Virus record (IMG/VR): IMGVR_UViG_3300020578_000169
Coordinates: 1 to 41,776 of that record
Origin: a virus
Strand: one strand, 5' to 3'
DNA length: 41,776 nt
The position numbers and the translations under genes are program-made. The notes under the pieces were generated by a model. It did not search any database. It worked only from the letters and a program-made list of their open reading frames with translations, and was not told the DNA's origin. Below are positions 18,001-26,754 of the stretch, in pieces (position 1 is the stretch's first letter; every line of letters starts with the position of its first letter).

Positions 18001-21000
18001 ATCAAATGATTTGTTTGTAAGTCCTAGATACTCCATTGTATTATCAAACGTTCTACTTATTGCGCTTGAAGCATTTTTTACTTTATCCCCAATGGCTGGG
18101 ATAAAGTCTTTAAACTTATTAATTGCAGCTTTTCCAAGTTTACGTAATATTTCTCCGCCCATTGAGAATCCTGGGATATGTCCGCCTTTAGCCATAGTTA
18201 ACATTCCACCAAATCCAACTCCACCGCCAAACAATCCTTTAAATGGCACTGATCCAAGCGTGTCTCGTGGCTCTGCAGGAAGACCAATTCCACCAGATTG
18301 AGACGGTAGTTCAATACTAACTCTTCGTTTCTTGGACATATCAACCGAATCAAATGATTTTCCGTATTCCCCTTCGGCTACTGGAATAAATGTTGTTCCT
18401 GGCAATAGCTCTGAGAGTATAGCGGATACAGTTTCTGCCCTTCTCTTGGACAAGGCCATATTGTAATCTCTGCTGCCACGTCTATCGGCATATCCTTTAA
18501 CAAGAAATGTTTTTCTAAATCCTGGAGCAGAAGCTATCTTTGCTGCAATTAATTGAAGTTCTCTTATTTCTGAATCTTGTAGCGTTGATTTATCTGTCTG
18601 GAAATTAACTGAAAGGTCTCCAAGCATTCTGAAATAATCTAATGCTTGATCGTAACCTTGTGTCATTGATCTCTTCTTTGGCATTCCGCCTTTAGCGTAT
18701 CCATTAAGTAATCTAGAAGCAGCTTCAACAATTCCATCCGCTCCCTTTTGATTAATCAGGTGCATGTTGTCTACACCAGCATTAGCAACAGAATTTGCAT
18801 TAATCATAAATTCGCCCTGAGATGCACGAATCAATATATCATCTGATGTCGGGGTTCCTGGGCCTTTAACTTTTCCGCCTGGACCGTAGTACTGTACCTG
18901 TCCCCCAGAAGCCAATTTTTTAAGAGTAACTCTATCTCCAGTTACATTTGTTATTTCATAACGCTTTCCACCAGTTGTAGGAAATTGAGCTCCCTCAACT
19001 GGAGCAATATCTGAGTTTTCTAAATCCTTTACGCTTGTTTGGTAAACTACTCCCCCCGCTGCACCTGGCGGTTTGAAGCCCTTGATTAATTTATCATCTA
19101 AAGGCTTTTGAGTTGTGCCAGCAAATTTATTTACAGCAGCAACAAAGTTGTTTACGGCATCAGAAAATGTTTTATTTTGAGCAGCTCTTGATCTAAGGTC
19201 TGCATTTAAATTATCTACTAAAGTTTGAGAGAAAGATTTTCCTTTTATAAATGTAGAACCAGTTGCAACATCAGGAGTTGCTGGATTTGCTTTTCTCATT
19301 TCACGTCCAACTTTTCTAAGGTACCCGCCAGCATCTTCCATCTCTTTAAATATATTTTCAATTCTCATAGAATCTGTGCTGCTAAGTGGCTTGTTTATGC
19401 TTCTCAAAGCAATCATCTCAAGCTCATCTCTGTAGGCTTGGGCCTGAGCAAGAGTGGCTGCCTTATCTGCCGCTGCTGCTGTTTTGGCTGCGGCATTTTT
19501 ATTAGCATTATCAAGTTCTTCTTGCAGCTTATCTTTTTCAGCTTGCAATTTTTCAATCTCATCATTATACTTGTCTGCGATAGCTGTACGGAGAATTTCT
19601 CTTTGTCTGTCAGAAGAGAGTTGTTTTATATTTAATTGTTCTTGTGCCGCTTGGGCTAGGTTGCCAGCAGTAAGCGCTTGTTGATATTTAATTTGAGCAT
19701 TCTGCATTTGATTTTCAAATGTAAAAGCTTTTTCTTGAGTATCTATTAACTTGAGTCTTTCGTCTCTTTCTTTTTGAAGCTTGGCAATAAGTTTATCTAT
19801 AGCCTTCATTTTTTCTCTATAATAATCTTCATCTACCTTTTTTAATCTTTTTACAGCGGCAGCAGCATTACCTGCTTCAGTCTTTAGCCTTGCAATTTCT
19901 ACAGAAAGAGGGGAAATTGAATTTCTAAATTTGTCATTAGGATCCGTGTCTTCAGTAACCGAATTCATTATATTTTGAACATCAGCAAAATTCTTAGCCA
20001 ATGCAATTGCTGCGTCGGCACCCATTGCGCCTAAGTTTACTATTTCGGCTAGGCCTCCTGCATACAAAAGAATTTTTGCGGTAATACTTTCAAGAGTTTC
20101 AGCGTTCCCTAAAATTCCAGCATAAACTATGTTTTGAGATTTTAGTTGGTCTATTTGCTCTTCATTTAGCTTTGACTGTGCACCTTTAATTTTACTAATT
20201 TTTTCTAAGGTTTCTGCTGTTGCGTCTGCTTCATCTCGTATATTTTTTTGTTCGTCTTTTGCTCCAATTAAAGAATCTCTATAATTAAGTACAGAATTTA
20301 ACAAAGTGTCAAGACCCCTATTGAACTCTTCAGAATTAAAGGTGTCTCCAGTAGACTTTCCTAAATAATCTATTACAAATTTAATTCCATCAAGAGTTGT
20401 TTGAATTGAATTAAAATCTTTAGAAGTTATTGCAGAGAATGCTTGGCTGGCTTTATCTGAAGCTTTTACTATTGCATATATTTGGTTTGTTGCATCTTGT
20501 GCAGACATTCCCATAGCAATAAATTGTGCTTTTAGCTGGGCAGCGTATGCTACTACACGACTAGGGTCTATGTTATCAAAGGCCTCTACGTATTCCTTTT
20601 GTTCTTTTCTTGCCTTTTCAACTGCTTCTCTTAATTGTTCTATCGTCAAGCTTAATCCAGCAACTCCAGTTTTTGTATATGACTGATATACAGACTTAAC
20701 TTTAGCCTTGTGTAACTCAAGTTCATCATTTATGCTTTTTATTCTATCTTTTATGCTTGTATAGGACTTTATTCCTACAGAAGCAAAGGATTCTTTTGTG
20801 CCTCCAAATGCTAGCCTGTTTGCTTTTCCTAAATCTTCCGCTCTTTTCTTAGCGTCTAAAAGAAGTTTTCCTATTCCAATAAGAGTAGTTATAACTATTC
20901 CTGGTATTGTTATGCTTTTTAAAATCTTTGCAAGTCCGCCTGCAACTCTTGCTGCTTTTATAAGTTGTGGTAAAAACATAGCCATGTATCCAAGTGAGCT

Positions 21001-24000
21001 ACCAACCATCATTCCAACAGGTCCAAAATTTTGTCCAGCCATGCTTCCGCCTATGCTACCTGCTATTCCCAACGCTTGAGACCCCATACCCATAAACATT
21101 GGAAGCTTAGCCACAGGACCGTCTCCTGCTGCTCCTGCTACCCCTGAAACAACGGACGTAGGCGATATTGGCAAACCTTCTCCTGGAGCCTGGAATGGGA
21201 TATTAAATGCTGCTGGTGTAGGAGCTAGGGCTGGATTAACTGCGGATCTGCCTCTTAATGCTCCAGTAATTGTTGTCCAGAGTGCTCTTAAAATTCCACC
21301 AAGATTTTTATATTGCATTCCTGGAATTTTTTTACCGCCAACTAAACCACCAGTATTGTATCCACGAATCCTTCCACCAGAGTTTGCCGCAACCCAATTT
21401 GCCCAGTCTGGATTAGCGGAATGTAATGCAATTGTATTGTCTTTTTTTGAACCTTCAAACTTTTTTACAGTAAGAGTTCTGTTTCCAACTTTTATCTTAA
21501 TATTTCTTGGAGAAGAAGAGGCTCCGCTGTCTGAGCCGCTTGGTCTATTTTTATCAATTGAAGAAAATGTTTTTTGAAAAGCATTCCACCAAGGCAATAT
21601 AGAATCTCTTGATGTAGAATTTTCTATTGCATTTCTTGATATTTGATAATATGGATTTGTATCATCTCCAACTGAGCTCATCTTGCTTACTGCGTTTGCA
21701 TAATTAACAGATAAGTCATCAAGAATATCATTTGCTTCTTTTCTTGTTATAATTCCGCCATTTACTAATGTTTCAACAAATTCATCTGTTGTTCCGATTA
21801 CATTTCTCTTTGAATTTTTACCCTTAGCATATTGCTTTAATGAATTTAAAAGTTCTGAAGGGCTCGCTGTTCCTTTTGCCAATCTTTCATTTAATCCAGA
21901 TCCAACTCCAACACCGTACACTCCAGTAGGCGGCTTTGCATTCCAAGTAGTTCCAGCCGCAGCATCTTTTCCTCCTGTCCAAGAAGAATCAAGTTTTTTA
22001 ATCTGTTTTTTAGTTCCTACAAACTTTAATGGATTCTTAAGTCCAACTCTTCTAATTGGATTAATTGCAGCAAACTTTTGAATTCTAGGAATTAGCCCAC
22101 CAATCTTTCTAAGAACTATTCTTCCAGAATTTATATCCTCAAGTGTTTGGAAATTGTTTCCTTGATTTACAATTTCTGGATCAACTGCAAATTCTTCTGG
22201 GGTAAGCATTACTGGCTGCAAACTACCACCGCCTGCCATAGGTCTTGCAGTTCCAACTAATGAACTAAGAAAATCAATATTATTTGCTGTAGCCTCTTTA
22301 TTTACAATATATGTTCCTGCAGGAAGCATTCCAAATTGTGTATCTGTTGTGTCTGAAGATGGGCCTGGGACGATTGGACCGTCATTAAGAGTGTAAGGAA
22401 TAGTACCACCAGTCTGTCTCCTAATAATTGGTCTTGTTGTTTCTATATTATATCCAGCACCAGATGTTCTTACTCTTAAACGATCTGCAATTCTTGTTAA
22501 GAAACTTCTTTTTTCTGCCTTATGGAAAAGCTCTTTCATATTTGTTTTACCAGTTATTGGATCTACTGATGGCTGTGTGGATGTTGGGACTGTGTACGGA
22601 TCAAATACAGCTCCTCGGGATGCCGCCAAAACAGATACATCTCTTGCCATTTCTTGTTCAATTAAAATGTTTAACTGTATAATTCTATCCCTAGCAGCAG
22701 CAATGCTCATTTTGCCTGCTTGAACTTGTGCTACAATTTCCGCAGATTCATTAGCGGCCTTTTGAGCCAACCTAGTTGTAATAGGAAGAATGTCATCAAA
22801 AGTTCCCATAAAGTCTGTTGTTAGTGCTCCTGTGTTGTTAAGAGTATTCTGTAGTATTCTTAATTCATCTTTTGATTGCATTGCAAGGGCTGCCATCATG
22901 GCATGATTCTTTGCAACTTCATCTGCCACAACTCCAGTTGAAACTGTAATTGGCGCTCTTCCTGTGGGTGTTTTTATAGTTCTTTGTACTGCAGTTAATC
23001 CAGGAATTACTGGCATGTCCCCAGTTGCATATATCATTGGATTTTCGCCAAGCAATGAATTTACGGGTCCAGCTGATTGAGTTACTCCAAATATTGTTCC
23101 TGGTTGATCTATTTTTCTAGGAACCATATGAGCAAATGCTCTAGACTGATATGCTCCAGCTAATGGGTGTTTGGGATCTACTTCTCTTGGAATTCCGCCG
23201 CCTGCTACATAATTTCCAGCAACTGTACTTATTGCTCCAGTTCCTACTGCCGCCCTATTTGCTGCAGCTCCAAGTCCTTCATACGATGCCGTCAAATCAA
23301 GAATTGCTTTTTGTAAAATTCCTGCTGCCTGAGCATCTGAGTAAAATGTTTTTTCTATTAATGTACCAGCATTGTTTGCTGCCATAATTTCTGGTGTTAA
23401 TAGTTTCCAGCCTTCTGCTCCCTTAAACAGTGCTTTGAAATGATATATACCCTTTACTATATATCCAAAAAAGTTTCCAAGAACACCAGTAAGCATAATT
23501 ACTGGACCTACCACTGCAGTAAATGCGCCAGCTAATCCAAATATTTTTTTAATAGGATCTGGTAAATTGTTTATAAAGGTAATTATTTTATCCAAAGAAT
23601 TTACAACCTTTGTTGCAATTCCCAGGAACTGCTCGCCAGTTTTAGCTAAATCTGCTTTTAGCGTTTCTATTGCTCTCTTATATTTACCTGAAGCTGACTC
23701 TGTTACTTGCGACAACTCTCGGCCAGCTATATCAGCCAAATCTTGGCTGCTTGCTTTCATTAAATCTAATATTTGTAAAGTTTGACTTCCCTGTTTTCCT
23801 AAGTTTGAGAACAATGCATTTAAACGAGCAAACTGAAATTTGCCAAATAACTGCTCTAGTGCCTGTTGCTTTTGTAATGGGTCAAGCGTTTCTAATGCTG
23901 ATTGTAGTCCTAAAATAGTTTTTGTTAAGTTGCCAGCATTTTCTGTTACAATTGCCCTTAAGTCAATTCCAAAATCTGCAAACATTGCGGTTGCAACTTT

Positions 24001-25155
24001 TGTTGGATTAATCAAAGAAGCAAGAGATGATTTAATTGCGTTGGCGCCCTCTGCAGCATTTACTCCACCTTCACGCATAGCTGTGAGGTATAAAGCAAGG
24101 TCTTGTACGCTTCCTCCCAAACCTTGAACAACCGTACCAGCCCTAGGTATGGCTTCTACTAAGTCATTAAGAGTTGTTGATGTTTGGTTTTCAACTGCGT
24201 TTAAAAAGTTAATTGATTCTGCTAGTTGTTCTGTATTTTGCTTAAATGTTGACTGAATGGCAAGGGTTGCCTTCATTGCTTCTTGTCTATCTACTTCGCC
24301 AAGTACTGCAAGACGAGTTGTTTCTGAAATTGATCCCAGCAATTCATTTCCAGTTTTACCAGTTGCTGCAATATCGGCGGCAAGGGCAATTGTGTCTTTA
24401 AAATTAACACCCATTGTGGTAGACAATTGTCTTGCTGTGTCCGATACATCTTTTCTCACCCTAGCAAGGGTTTCTGCTGAAGCTCCGCCTAAATCTCCAT
24501 AAACCTTAGTTAAACGAACTAGCTGTTCGTCTGCTGCCTTAAATGCATCTGCTGAAGCCTTGCCAAAAGCTACAAGCGGAATTGTAAGTCCTACCGTTAA
24601 CTGACGACCAGCCCACTGAGTATTTTTACCCCAATTAATAAGTTGTCCTGCTCCATCTTGAACAACCTTGTTCATAATGGCCAACTCTTGACGAGTTAAA
24701 GATGTTTTATTTCTTATTTCATCTAAGCCCCGAGGAACATGCACCGCAAAACGCATCATTCCTTCTGCGTTTTTACCTAGTGGTTGAAGTACCGCATTTT
24801 GCATTTGTACTTGCTGCTTAGCAAGATCTCTAATTAATCCGCCTGCGGTTCTGTTGTGATCTTGCCAGACTTTAAAGTACTGGCCAAGCTTCATTTTTCC
24901 TGAGTCTAGACTTTTACCAAACTTCTCTACATCTGAAGAGATGGTTACGAAATGGGATGTGAACTGACCTGTGCTGCGTAAGGTCTCACCAAACTGAGTA
25001 TTAACTGCACGTATCTGATTTGCAAGAGCTCTGTCTGTAGACTTGAGTCCTGCCTGCATACGAGTGAGCGCTGCCGTTACTTTATTTAAATCTCCAATGA
25101 GATTAGAAAAGTCGGCATTAGCAACTATATTAGTTACAATTTGCTCGTCAGCCAT
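15061..25155 (-). CDS. Tape measure protein, 3364 residues, multidomain
   Basis: This very large tape measure protein sets tail length and probably moves into the host envelope during DNA injection. Residues about 100-520 are the TP901-type phage minor tail core (GVNFKDTIALAADIAATGKTG, LYLTAMREGGVNAAEGANAI). Hydrophobic segments lie near 535-562 and 1350-1440. A strong coiled coil covers about 1745-1910. An OmpA-like peptidoglycan-binding domain spans about 2185-2280 (GYADRRGSRDYNMALSKRRA, D2224). A region near 2970-3230 resembles a HipA/PI3-4-kinase-like fold (E3010, N3118, LDFGFAF around D3132). Gly-rich KGG/GGxV linkers recur between blocks, including GPGTPTSDDI. At the usual 0.15 nm per residue the tail would be up to about 500 nm, less if the inserted domains do not count. 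The stop overlaps the next start by 4 nt. Confidence 0.93.
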   Translation of the reverse strand: MADEQIVTNIVANADFSNLIGDLNKVTAALTRMQAGLKSTDRALANQIRAVNTQFGETLRSTGQFTSHFVTISSDVEKFGKSLDSGKMKLGQYFKVWQDHNRTAGGLIRDLAKQQVQMQNAVLQPLGKNAEGMMRFAVHVPRGLDEIRNKTSLTRQELAIMNKVVQDGAGQLINWGKNTQWAGRQLTVGLTIPLVAFGKASADAFKAADEQLVRLTKVYGDLGGASAETLARVRKDVSDTARQLSTTMGVNFKDTIALAADIAATGKTGNELLGSISETTRLAVLGEVDRQEAMKATLAIQSTFKQNTEQLAESINFLNAVENQTSTTLNDLVEAIPRAGTVVQGLGGSVQDLALYLTAMREGGVNAAEGANAIKSSLASLINPTKVATAMFADFGIDLRAIVTENAGNLTKTILGLQSALETLDPLQKQQALEQLFGKFQFARLNALFSNLGKQGSQTLQILDLMKASSQDLADIAGRELSQVTESASGKYKRAIETLKADLAKTGEQFLGIATKVVNSLDKIITFINNLPDPIKKIFGLAGAFTAVVGPVIMLTGVLGNFFGYIVKGIYHFKALFKGAEGWKLLTPEIMAANNAGTLIEKTFYSDAQAAGILQKAILDLTASYEGLGAAANRAAVGTGAISTVAGNYVAGGGIPREVDPKHPLAGAYQSRAFAHMVPRKIDQPGTIFGVTQSAGPVNSLLGENPMIYATGDMPVIPGLTAVQRTIKTPTGRAPITVSTGVVADEVAKNHAMMAALAMQSKDELRILQNTLNNTGALTTDFMGTFDDILPITTRLAQKAANESAEIVAQVQAGKMSIAAARDRIIQLNILIEQEMARDVSVLAASRGAVFDPYTVPTSTQPSVDPITGKTNMKELFHKAEKRSFLTRIADRLRVRTSGAGYNIETTRPIIRRQTGGTIPYTLNDGPIVPGPSSDTTDTQFGMLPAGTYIVNKEATANNIDFLSSLVGTARPMAGGGSLQPVMLTPEEFAVDPEIVNQGNNFQTLEDINSGRIVLRKIGGLIPRIQKFAAINPIRRVGLKNPLKFVGTKKQIKKLDSSWTGGKDAAAGTTWNAKPPTGVYGVGVGSGLNERLAKGTASPSELLNSLKQYAKGKNSKRNVIGTTDEFVETLVNGGIITRKEANDILDDLSVNYANAVSKMSSVGDDTNPYYQISRNAIENSTSRDSILPWWNAFQKTFSSIDKNRPSGSDSGASSSPRNIKIKVGNRTLTVKKFEGSKKDNTIALHSANPDWANWVAANSGGRIRGYNTGGLVGGKKIPGMQYKNLGGILRALWTTITGALRGRSAVNPALAPTPAAFNIPFQAPGEGLPISPTSVVSGVAGAAGDGPVAKLPMFMGMGSQALGIAGSIGGSMAGQNFGPVGMMVGSSLGYMAMFLPQLIKAARVAGGLAKILKSITIPGIVITTLIGIGKLLLDAKKRAEDLGKANRLAFGGTKESFASVGIKSYTSIKDRIKSINDELELHKAKVKSVYQSYTKTGVAGLSLTIEQLREAVEKARKEQKEYVEAFDNIDPSRVVAYAAQLKAQFIAMGMSAQDATNQIYAIVKASDKASQAFSAITSKDFNSIQTTLDGIKFVIDYLGKSTGDTFNSEEFNRGLDTLLNSVLNYRDSLIGAKDEQKNIRDEADATAETLEKISKIKGAQSKLNEEQIDQLKSQNIVYAGILGNAETLESITAKILLYAGGLAEIVNLGAMGADAAIALAKNFADVQNIMNSVTEDTDPNDKFRNSISPLSVEIARLKTEAGNAAAAVKRLKKVDEDYYREKMKAIDKLIAKLQKERDERLKLIDTQEKAFTFENQMQNAQIKYQQALTAGNLAQAAQEQLNIKQLSSDRQREILRTAIADKYNDEIEKLQAEKDKLQEELDNANKNAAAKTAAAADKAATLAQAQAYRDELEMIALRSINKPLSSTDSMRIENIFKEMEDAGGYLRKVGREMRKANPATPDVATGSTFIKGKSFSQTLVDNLNADLRSRAAQNKTFSDAVNNFVAAVNKFAGTTQKPLDDKLIKGFKPPGAAGGVVYQTSVKDLENSDIAPVEGAQFPTTGGKRYEITNVTGDRVTLKKLASGGQVQYYGPGGKVKGPGTPTSDDILIRASQGEFMINANSVANAGVDNMHLINQKGADGIVEAASRLLNGYAKGGMPKKRSMTQGYDQALDYFRMLGDLSVNFQTDKSTLQDSEIRELQLIAAKIASAPGFRKTFLVKGYADRRGSRDYNMALSKRRAETVSAILSELLPGTTFIPVAEGEYGKSFDSVDMSKKRRVSIELPSQSGGIGLPAEPRDTLGSVPFKGLFGGGVGFGGMLTMAKGGHIPGFSMGGEILRKLGKAAINKFKDFIPAIGDKVKNASSAISRTFDNTMEYLGLTNKSFDDPFGDTLAKSSIHDAIDRVTKTIGVIPQKPNDARQAIYLAKMYRDHSRFWKRQAGKYKNSKETVGEYNAGMQEMKKISGSGSTTRREAIEKDWKDFVANVEPDDFTKYKDRDPSRRFLDDEFYKIVNNPEVGVQGQTSGFGTWDSPGLNAPDLFSGIAGPENISVYDAYMAKFAENELIYQVYKDLVKIIKTDPLLARKLGFMNPRGFAFGGLMGLSKYDKGGKVKSRSFLDRIDSALGGLADKKNWEQTSNFFGLPSMGKTAQDFMNYGNPVSMLAARAMGAPMKSSLGDNVFTGLAFLPYSKIPGVAQIGSKLKSGFANFGTTADQKITSALSKLSSSKPALPSAAVPKTPNLGKIHKDFVRAHPQEKSFINYLLSRGVDPDEVARQLALRRGGLDFRARKRGLDKPDPWATTTPSQIAAREAKAAADQAAFEDAMLLYPFKKGEKYFDDKVARNREMFPSKKTPVTSAKGMNQDIPINQLRTDDQVAGSYVGPIMDILKKIGISGSYSYDDLVSYIIARQAQRGSVLTTKESILETVSSGHINQSLAKAIAEVVSKRGLLDTSTFNPLRSADNPDEILRPTVGIHAALMRILQDPATGAKFFEKGFHPDLQIKTSYMEIFNELYGSRLARYLGIPSPRNTLGFRGGDILSPVILSEDFSKLGYETVLDRFGKESSLGLFGTDEALSNVFKAGYVLPEPEILRAQLAEDVGRLAGFVSLIKSVDTFQNEGNLIMSKVGARLGALDFGFAFDKSGPFPDLFSDPSHMLKLKHNFKMLMGKASFGRYSYDNEGNPLELLKDEEFLMNAYRGISRVAESLGTNSVYPIKKLIQLVLRDMTDARPDLDLRMPLELAEQMASLTKIFKDKAIGKFAGGGYIQKFHSLRGEVPGPYGTEVAGVLRAKTESVYPTDYVKSLQNATMSGGNTFVVNNDIKAAEGMDVNQLADVATRRTIQAIKELNSLANKSVGESRRRGSMIAS

Positions 25156-25166
25156 TTATCTGTGTG

Positions 25167-25825
25167 TTACCCCTGCTCATATCCTAACCCCATTCCGATA
25201 CCAAAGCCTGCTTGAGCGGCGAGAGGACCTTGTAGTGATACCACATCATCTCCTCTTGCTTTTATTCCCAAGGCTTTTCTTTGAACATCTTCAAAGGTAG
25301 AACCTTCGTTTTGTAATTCGTCATCTAAGTTAATGCCTTGAAGACCTGCCAAGAATTTTCTTTTTTCTTCTTCCGTCTTCTGCATTGCCTTAAACGTCTG
25401 GACTAGTTCTGGCATTGAGAGGTTATCCTCTAACTCCTCGTAATTTTTCCAATTACCGAGAAGAAAGACCTCCCCAAGTAAAGCGGCTAAATCTAGTTCT
25501 GCCCAGCCAGAACCGCTGCCGCTAGAAGATTTGGGTCGTCCATCTTAATTCCACCGCAAATTTCTAGAATACGGTTAATTGTTGGTACGTCCAAAGCATC
25601 TTCTAACTTGTCCTTATCTTTTACAAGATCAGGAAGCTGTTTTTCAAGTGCAACTGCACATGCTTCAATGAGAATTGTCAAAGTCTCATCTTCTGTTTTT
25701 GCATCGGCAGTCTTTTGTACTGCCGCCATGAACTTACGAAGTTCCTTAATCGTTAATGGCTTTAGTTTAGCCTTATCTCCATTTTGGAGCTCTATTTCTT
25801 CTACGTCGTATACTTTAGTAGCCAA
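25167..25825 (-). CDS. Tail assembly chaperone G-T fusion by -1 frameshift
   Basis: This is the long form of the tail assembly chaperone pair, made by a -1 ribosomal slip at 25529-25535. The first 99 residues are shared with the short form. After the heptamer, reading continues in the -1 frame as SSSGSGSGWAELDLAALLG, then NWKNYEELEDNLSMPELVQT, ending at 25167 for about 219 residues in all. The -1 frame is open from the slip site to the end. The Ser/Gly linker and the MPELVQTF...KRKFLAGLQGINLDDE region resemble the T domain of known siphovirus fusions. It would bind the tape measure protein (encoded next) and guide tail tube polymerisation. Confidence 0.85.
25482..25535 (-). promoter_or_regulatory. 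Programmed -1 frameshift signal
   Basis: The heptamer C CCA AAT (25535-25529) is in the zero frame of the chaperone gene and fits X XXY YYZ. Five bases downstream a stem begins: AGCGGC (25523-25518) pairs with GCCGCT (25487-25482). It encloses an inner hairpin, GTTCTG (25513-25508) with CAGAAC (25501-25496). This spacing and nesting suit a stimulatory structure. The zero-frame stop lies inside it. Confidence 0.8.
25493..25825 (-). CDS. Tail assembly chaperone, short form (G)
   Basis: This is a 110-residue chaperone located between the tail tube and tape measure genes, the usual place for gpG-like proteins. It has a beta-rich start (KVYDVEEIELQNGDKAKLKPL), then a helical body (TIKELRKFMAAVQKT, ETLTILIEACAVALEKQLPD) and the conserved-type ending EICGGIKMDDPNLLAAAVLAGQN. 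I choose the TTG at 25825 because AAGGAGG stands five bases upstream. An ATG at 25870 would add 15 residues and lie within the promoter. Most ribosomes stop here, and a fraction shift at the C CCA AAT heptamer to make the longer form. Confidence 0.85.
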   Translation of the reverse strand: MATKVYDVEEIELQNGDKAKLKPLTIKELRKFMAAVQKTADAKTEDETLTILIEACAVALEKQLPDLVKDKDKLEDALDVPTINRILEICGGIKMDDPNLLAAAVLAGQN

Positions 25826-25852
25826 TGTATCCTCCTTCGGATAGTTATAAAC

Positions 25853-25881
25853 ATTATAACAAATAGACATTACTAATACAA
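25853..25881 (-). promoter_or_regulatory. Promoter for chaperone and tape measure genes
   Basis: TTGTAT (25881-25876) is followed after 17 bp by a perfect TATAAT (25858-25853). The predicted start near 25846 gives a short leader carrying AAGGAGG before the TTG at 25825. It lies 14 bp downstream of the terminator that ends the tail tube unit. Confidence 0.55.
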
Positions 25882-25894
25882 GCCTATAATGACG

Positions 25895-25918
25895 AAAATC
25901 CCCCTATTTCTAGGGGGA
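25895..25918 (-). terminator. Intrinsic terminator after tail tube gene
   Basis: On the minus strand a perfect 8-bp GC-rich stem (TCCCCCTA with TAGGGGGA) closes a GAAA tetraloop and is followed by TTTT. It would reduce read-through from the highly expressed tail tube gene into the chaperone and tape measure genes. Confidence 0.8.
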
Positions 25919-25946
25919 CTTCCGAATTAATTAAATTTAGATTTAA

Positions 25947-26663
25947 TTAGAATACACGGTCAATGATCTTACCATATTCTTGACCTGCGTACTTGTCTTC
26001 AGGAAGAAGACGGAAAGTAACAGGGAATGTGGTAGGAGTATTACGTGCCAATGAGAATTGTGATTGCTGAACAGATAGGACACGACGTGCATAATAAACA
26101 CGCTCGTTACGTGTGTAACCCGTTACTGTTGTAGAACCAGAATAGTCTACTGCTGGTCCAACTGCACAGAGCTGACGCTCTACGGGTGCCTGCAATAGAG
26201 CACCTGCAGCAAGACCAAGGGTCTTGGTTCGTGCATCTGGATTCGGATCTGACGCCTGAAGTGTATTTGAATTACTAATTGTGTTTGCGTTTGCAACATC
26301 TGGTTGTCCAAATACTACTACAAGATTCTCAAGTGTACCTTCTGCCATTTCTGTCATCAACATAACTTCCATTGACTCTTTGAACAGCTTTGCGGTATCA
26401 AGAAGTTGATCTACGGTTACTGAACCGTATGATGGGTTGTATGTAATTTGAAGACCGTTGTTTGTAAAACCAACGTTTGTCCATTTTGATGCACCAGTAG
26501 GTCCATTTAGGGACTCAATATAAGACGCTGTTGATTCGAAAGCAATTTTATCTTCTCCCTGTGTTGGATCAAGCTTTGACAAGCCTGATGTAGACTTGCT
26601 AATAAAAAGCGGTGATGCACCAACGATGATGTTTTTGGCTGAATTGAAATTTTCTCTTGCCAT
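25947..26663 (-). CDS. Major tail tube protein
   Basis: This 238-residue protein is the likely subunit of the stacked hexameric tube that surrounds the tape measure and conducts DNA. Evidence is its position directly before the chaperone pair and its beta-rich character with a long insert. Segments include SGLSKLDPTQGEDKIAFEST near the N-terminus, GFTNNGLQITYNPSYGSVTV, and the ending TFPVTFRLLPEDKYAGQEYG, typical of tail tube proteins (a final strand with a polar loop). The start has AGGAGG 11 bases upstream. A promoter precedes it and a terminator follows, a self-contained unit for high expression. The codons look more GC-rich than those of the fibre genes, which fits that. Confidence 0.85.
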   Translation of the reverse strand: MARENFNSAKNIIVGASPLFISKSTSGLSKLDPTQGEDKIAFESTASYIESLNGPTGASKWTNVGFTNNGLQITYNPSYGSVTVDQLLDTAKLFKESMEVMLMTEMAEGTLENLVVVFGQPDVANANTISNSNTLQASDPNPDARTKTLGLAAGALLQAPVERQLCAVGPAVDYSGSTTVTGYTRNERVYYARRVLSVQQSQFSLARNTPTTFPVTFRLLPEDKYAGQEYGKIIDRVF

Positions 26664-26724
26664 TTAAGTTTTAACCTCCTAATTTCGAAATTATCGGCTG
26701 GCTAGGCTCTTTCCTCTTGGTATA

Positions 26725-26753
26725 ATTTTATTCCATAAAGGCTCAAAAGGCAA
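26725..26753 (-). promoter_or_regulatory. Promoter for major tail tube gene
   Basis: TTGCCT (26753-26748) and TAAAAT (26730-26725) are 17 bp apart, starting right after the stop codon of the previous gene. The -35 is the same TTGCCT as in the promoter at 32367-32395. A 14-bp palindrome, TAATTTCGAAATTA (26680-26693), lies in the leader just before AGGAGG. Confidence 0.5.
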
Positions 26754-26754
26754 A

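Noticed and set aside
19225-24502. Many plus-strand open frames in the tape measure gene
   Set aside because: The long Ala/Lys-rich minus-strand gene leaves opposite frames open by codon bias. Their translations are hydrophobic or Cys-rich low-complexity with no start signals.
26680-26693. 14-bp palindrome TAATTTCGAAATTA before the tail tube ribosome binding site as an operator
   Set aside because: It is short, AT-rich and has no second copy in the intergenic regions I examined. Chance is likely.
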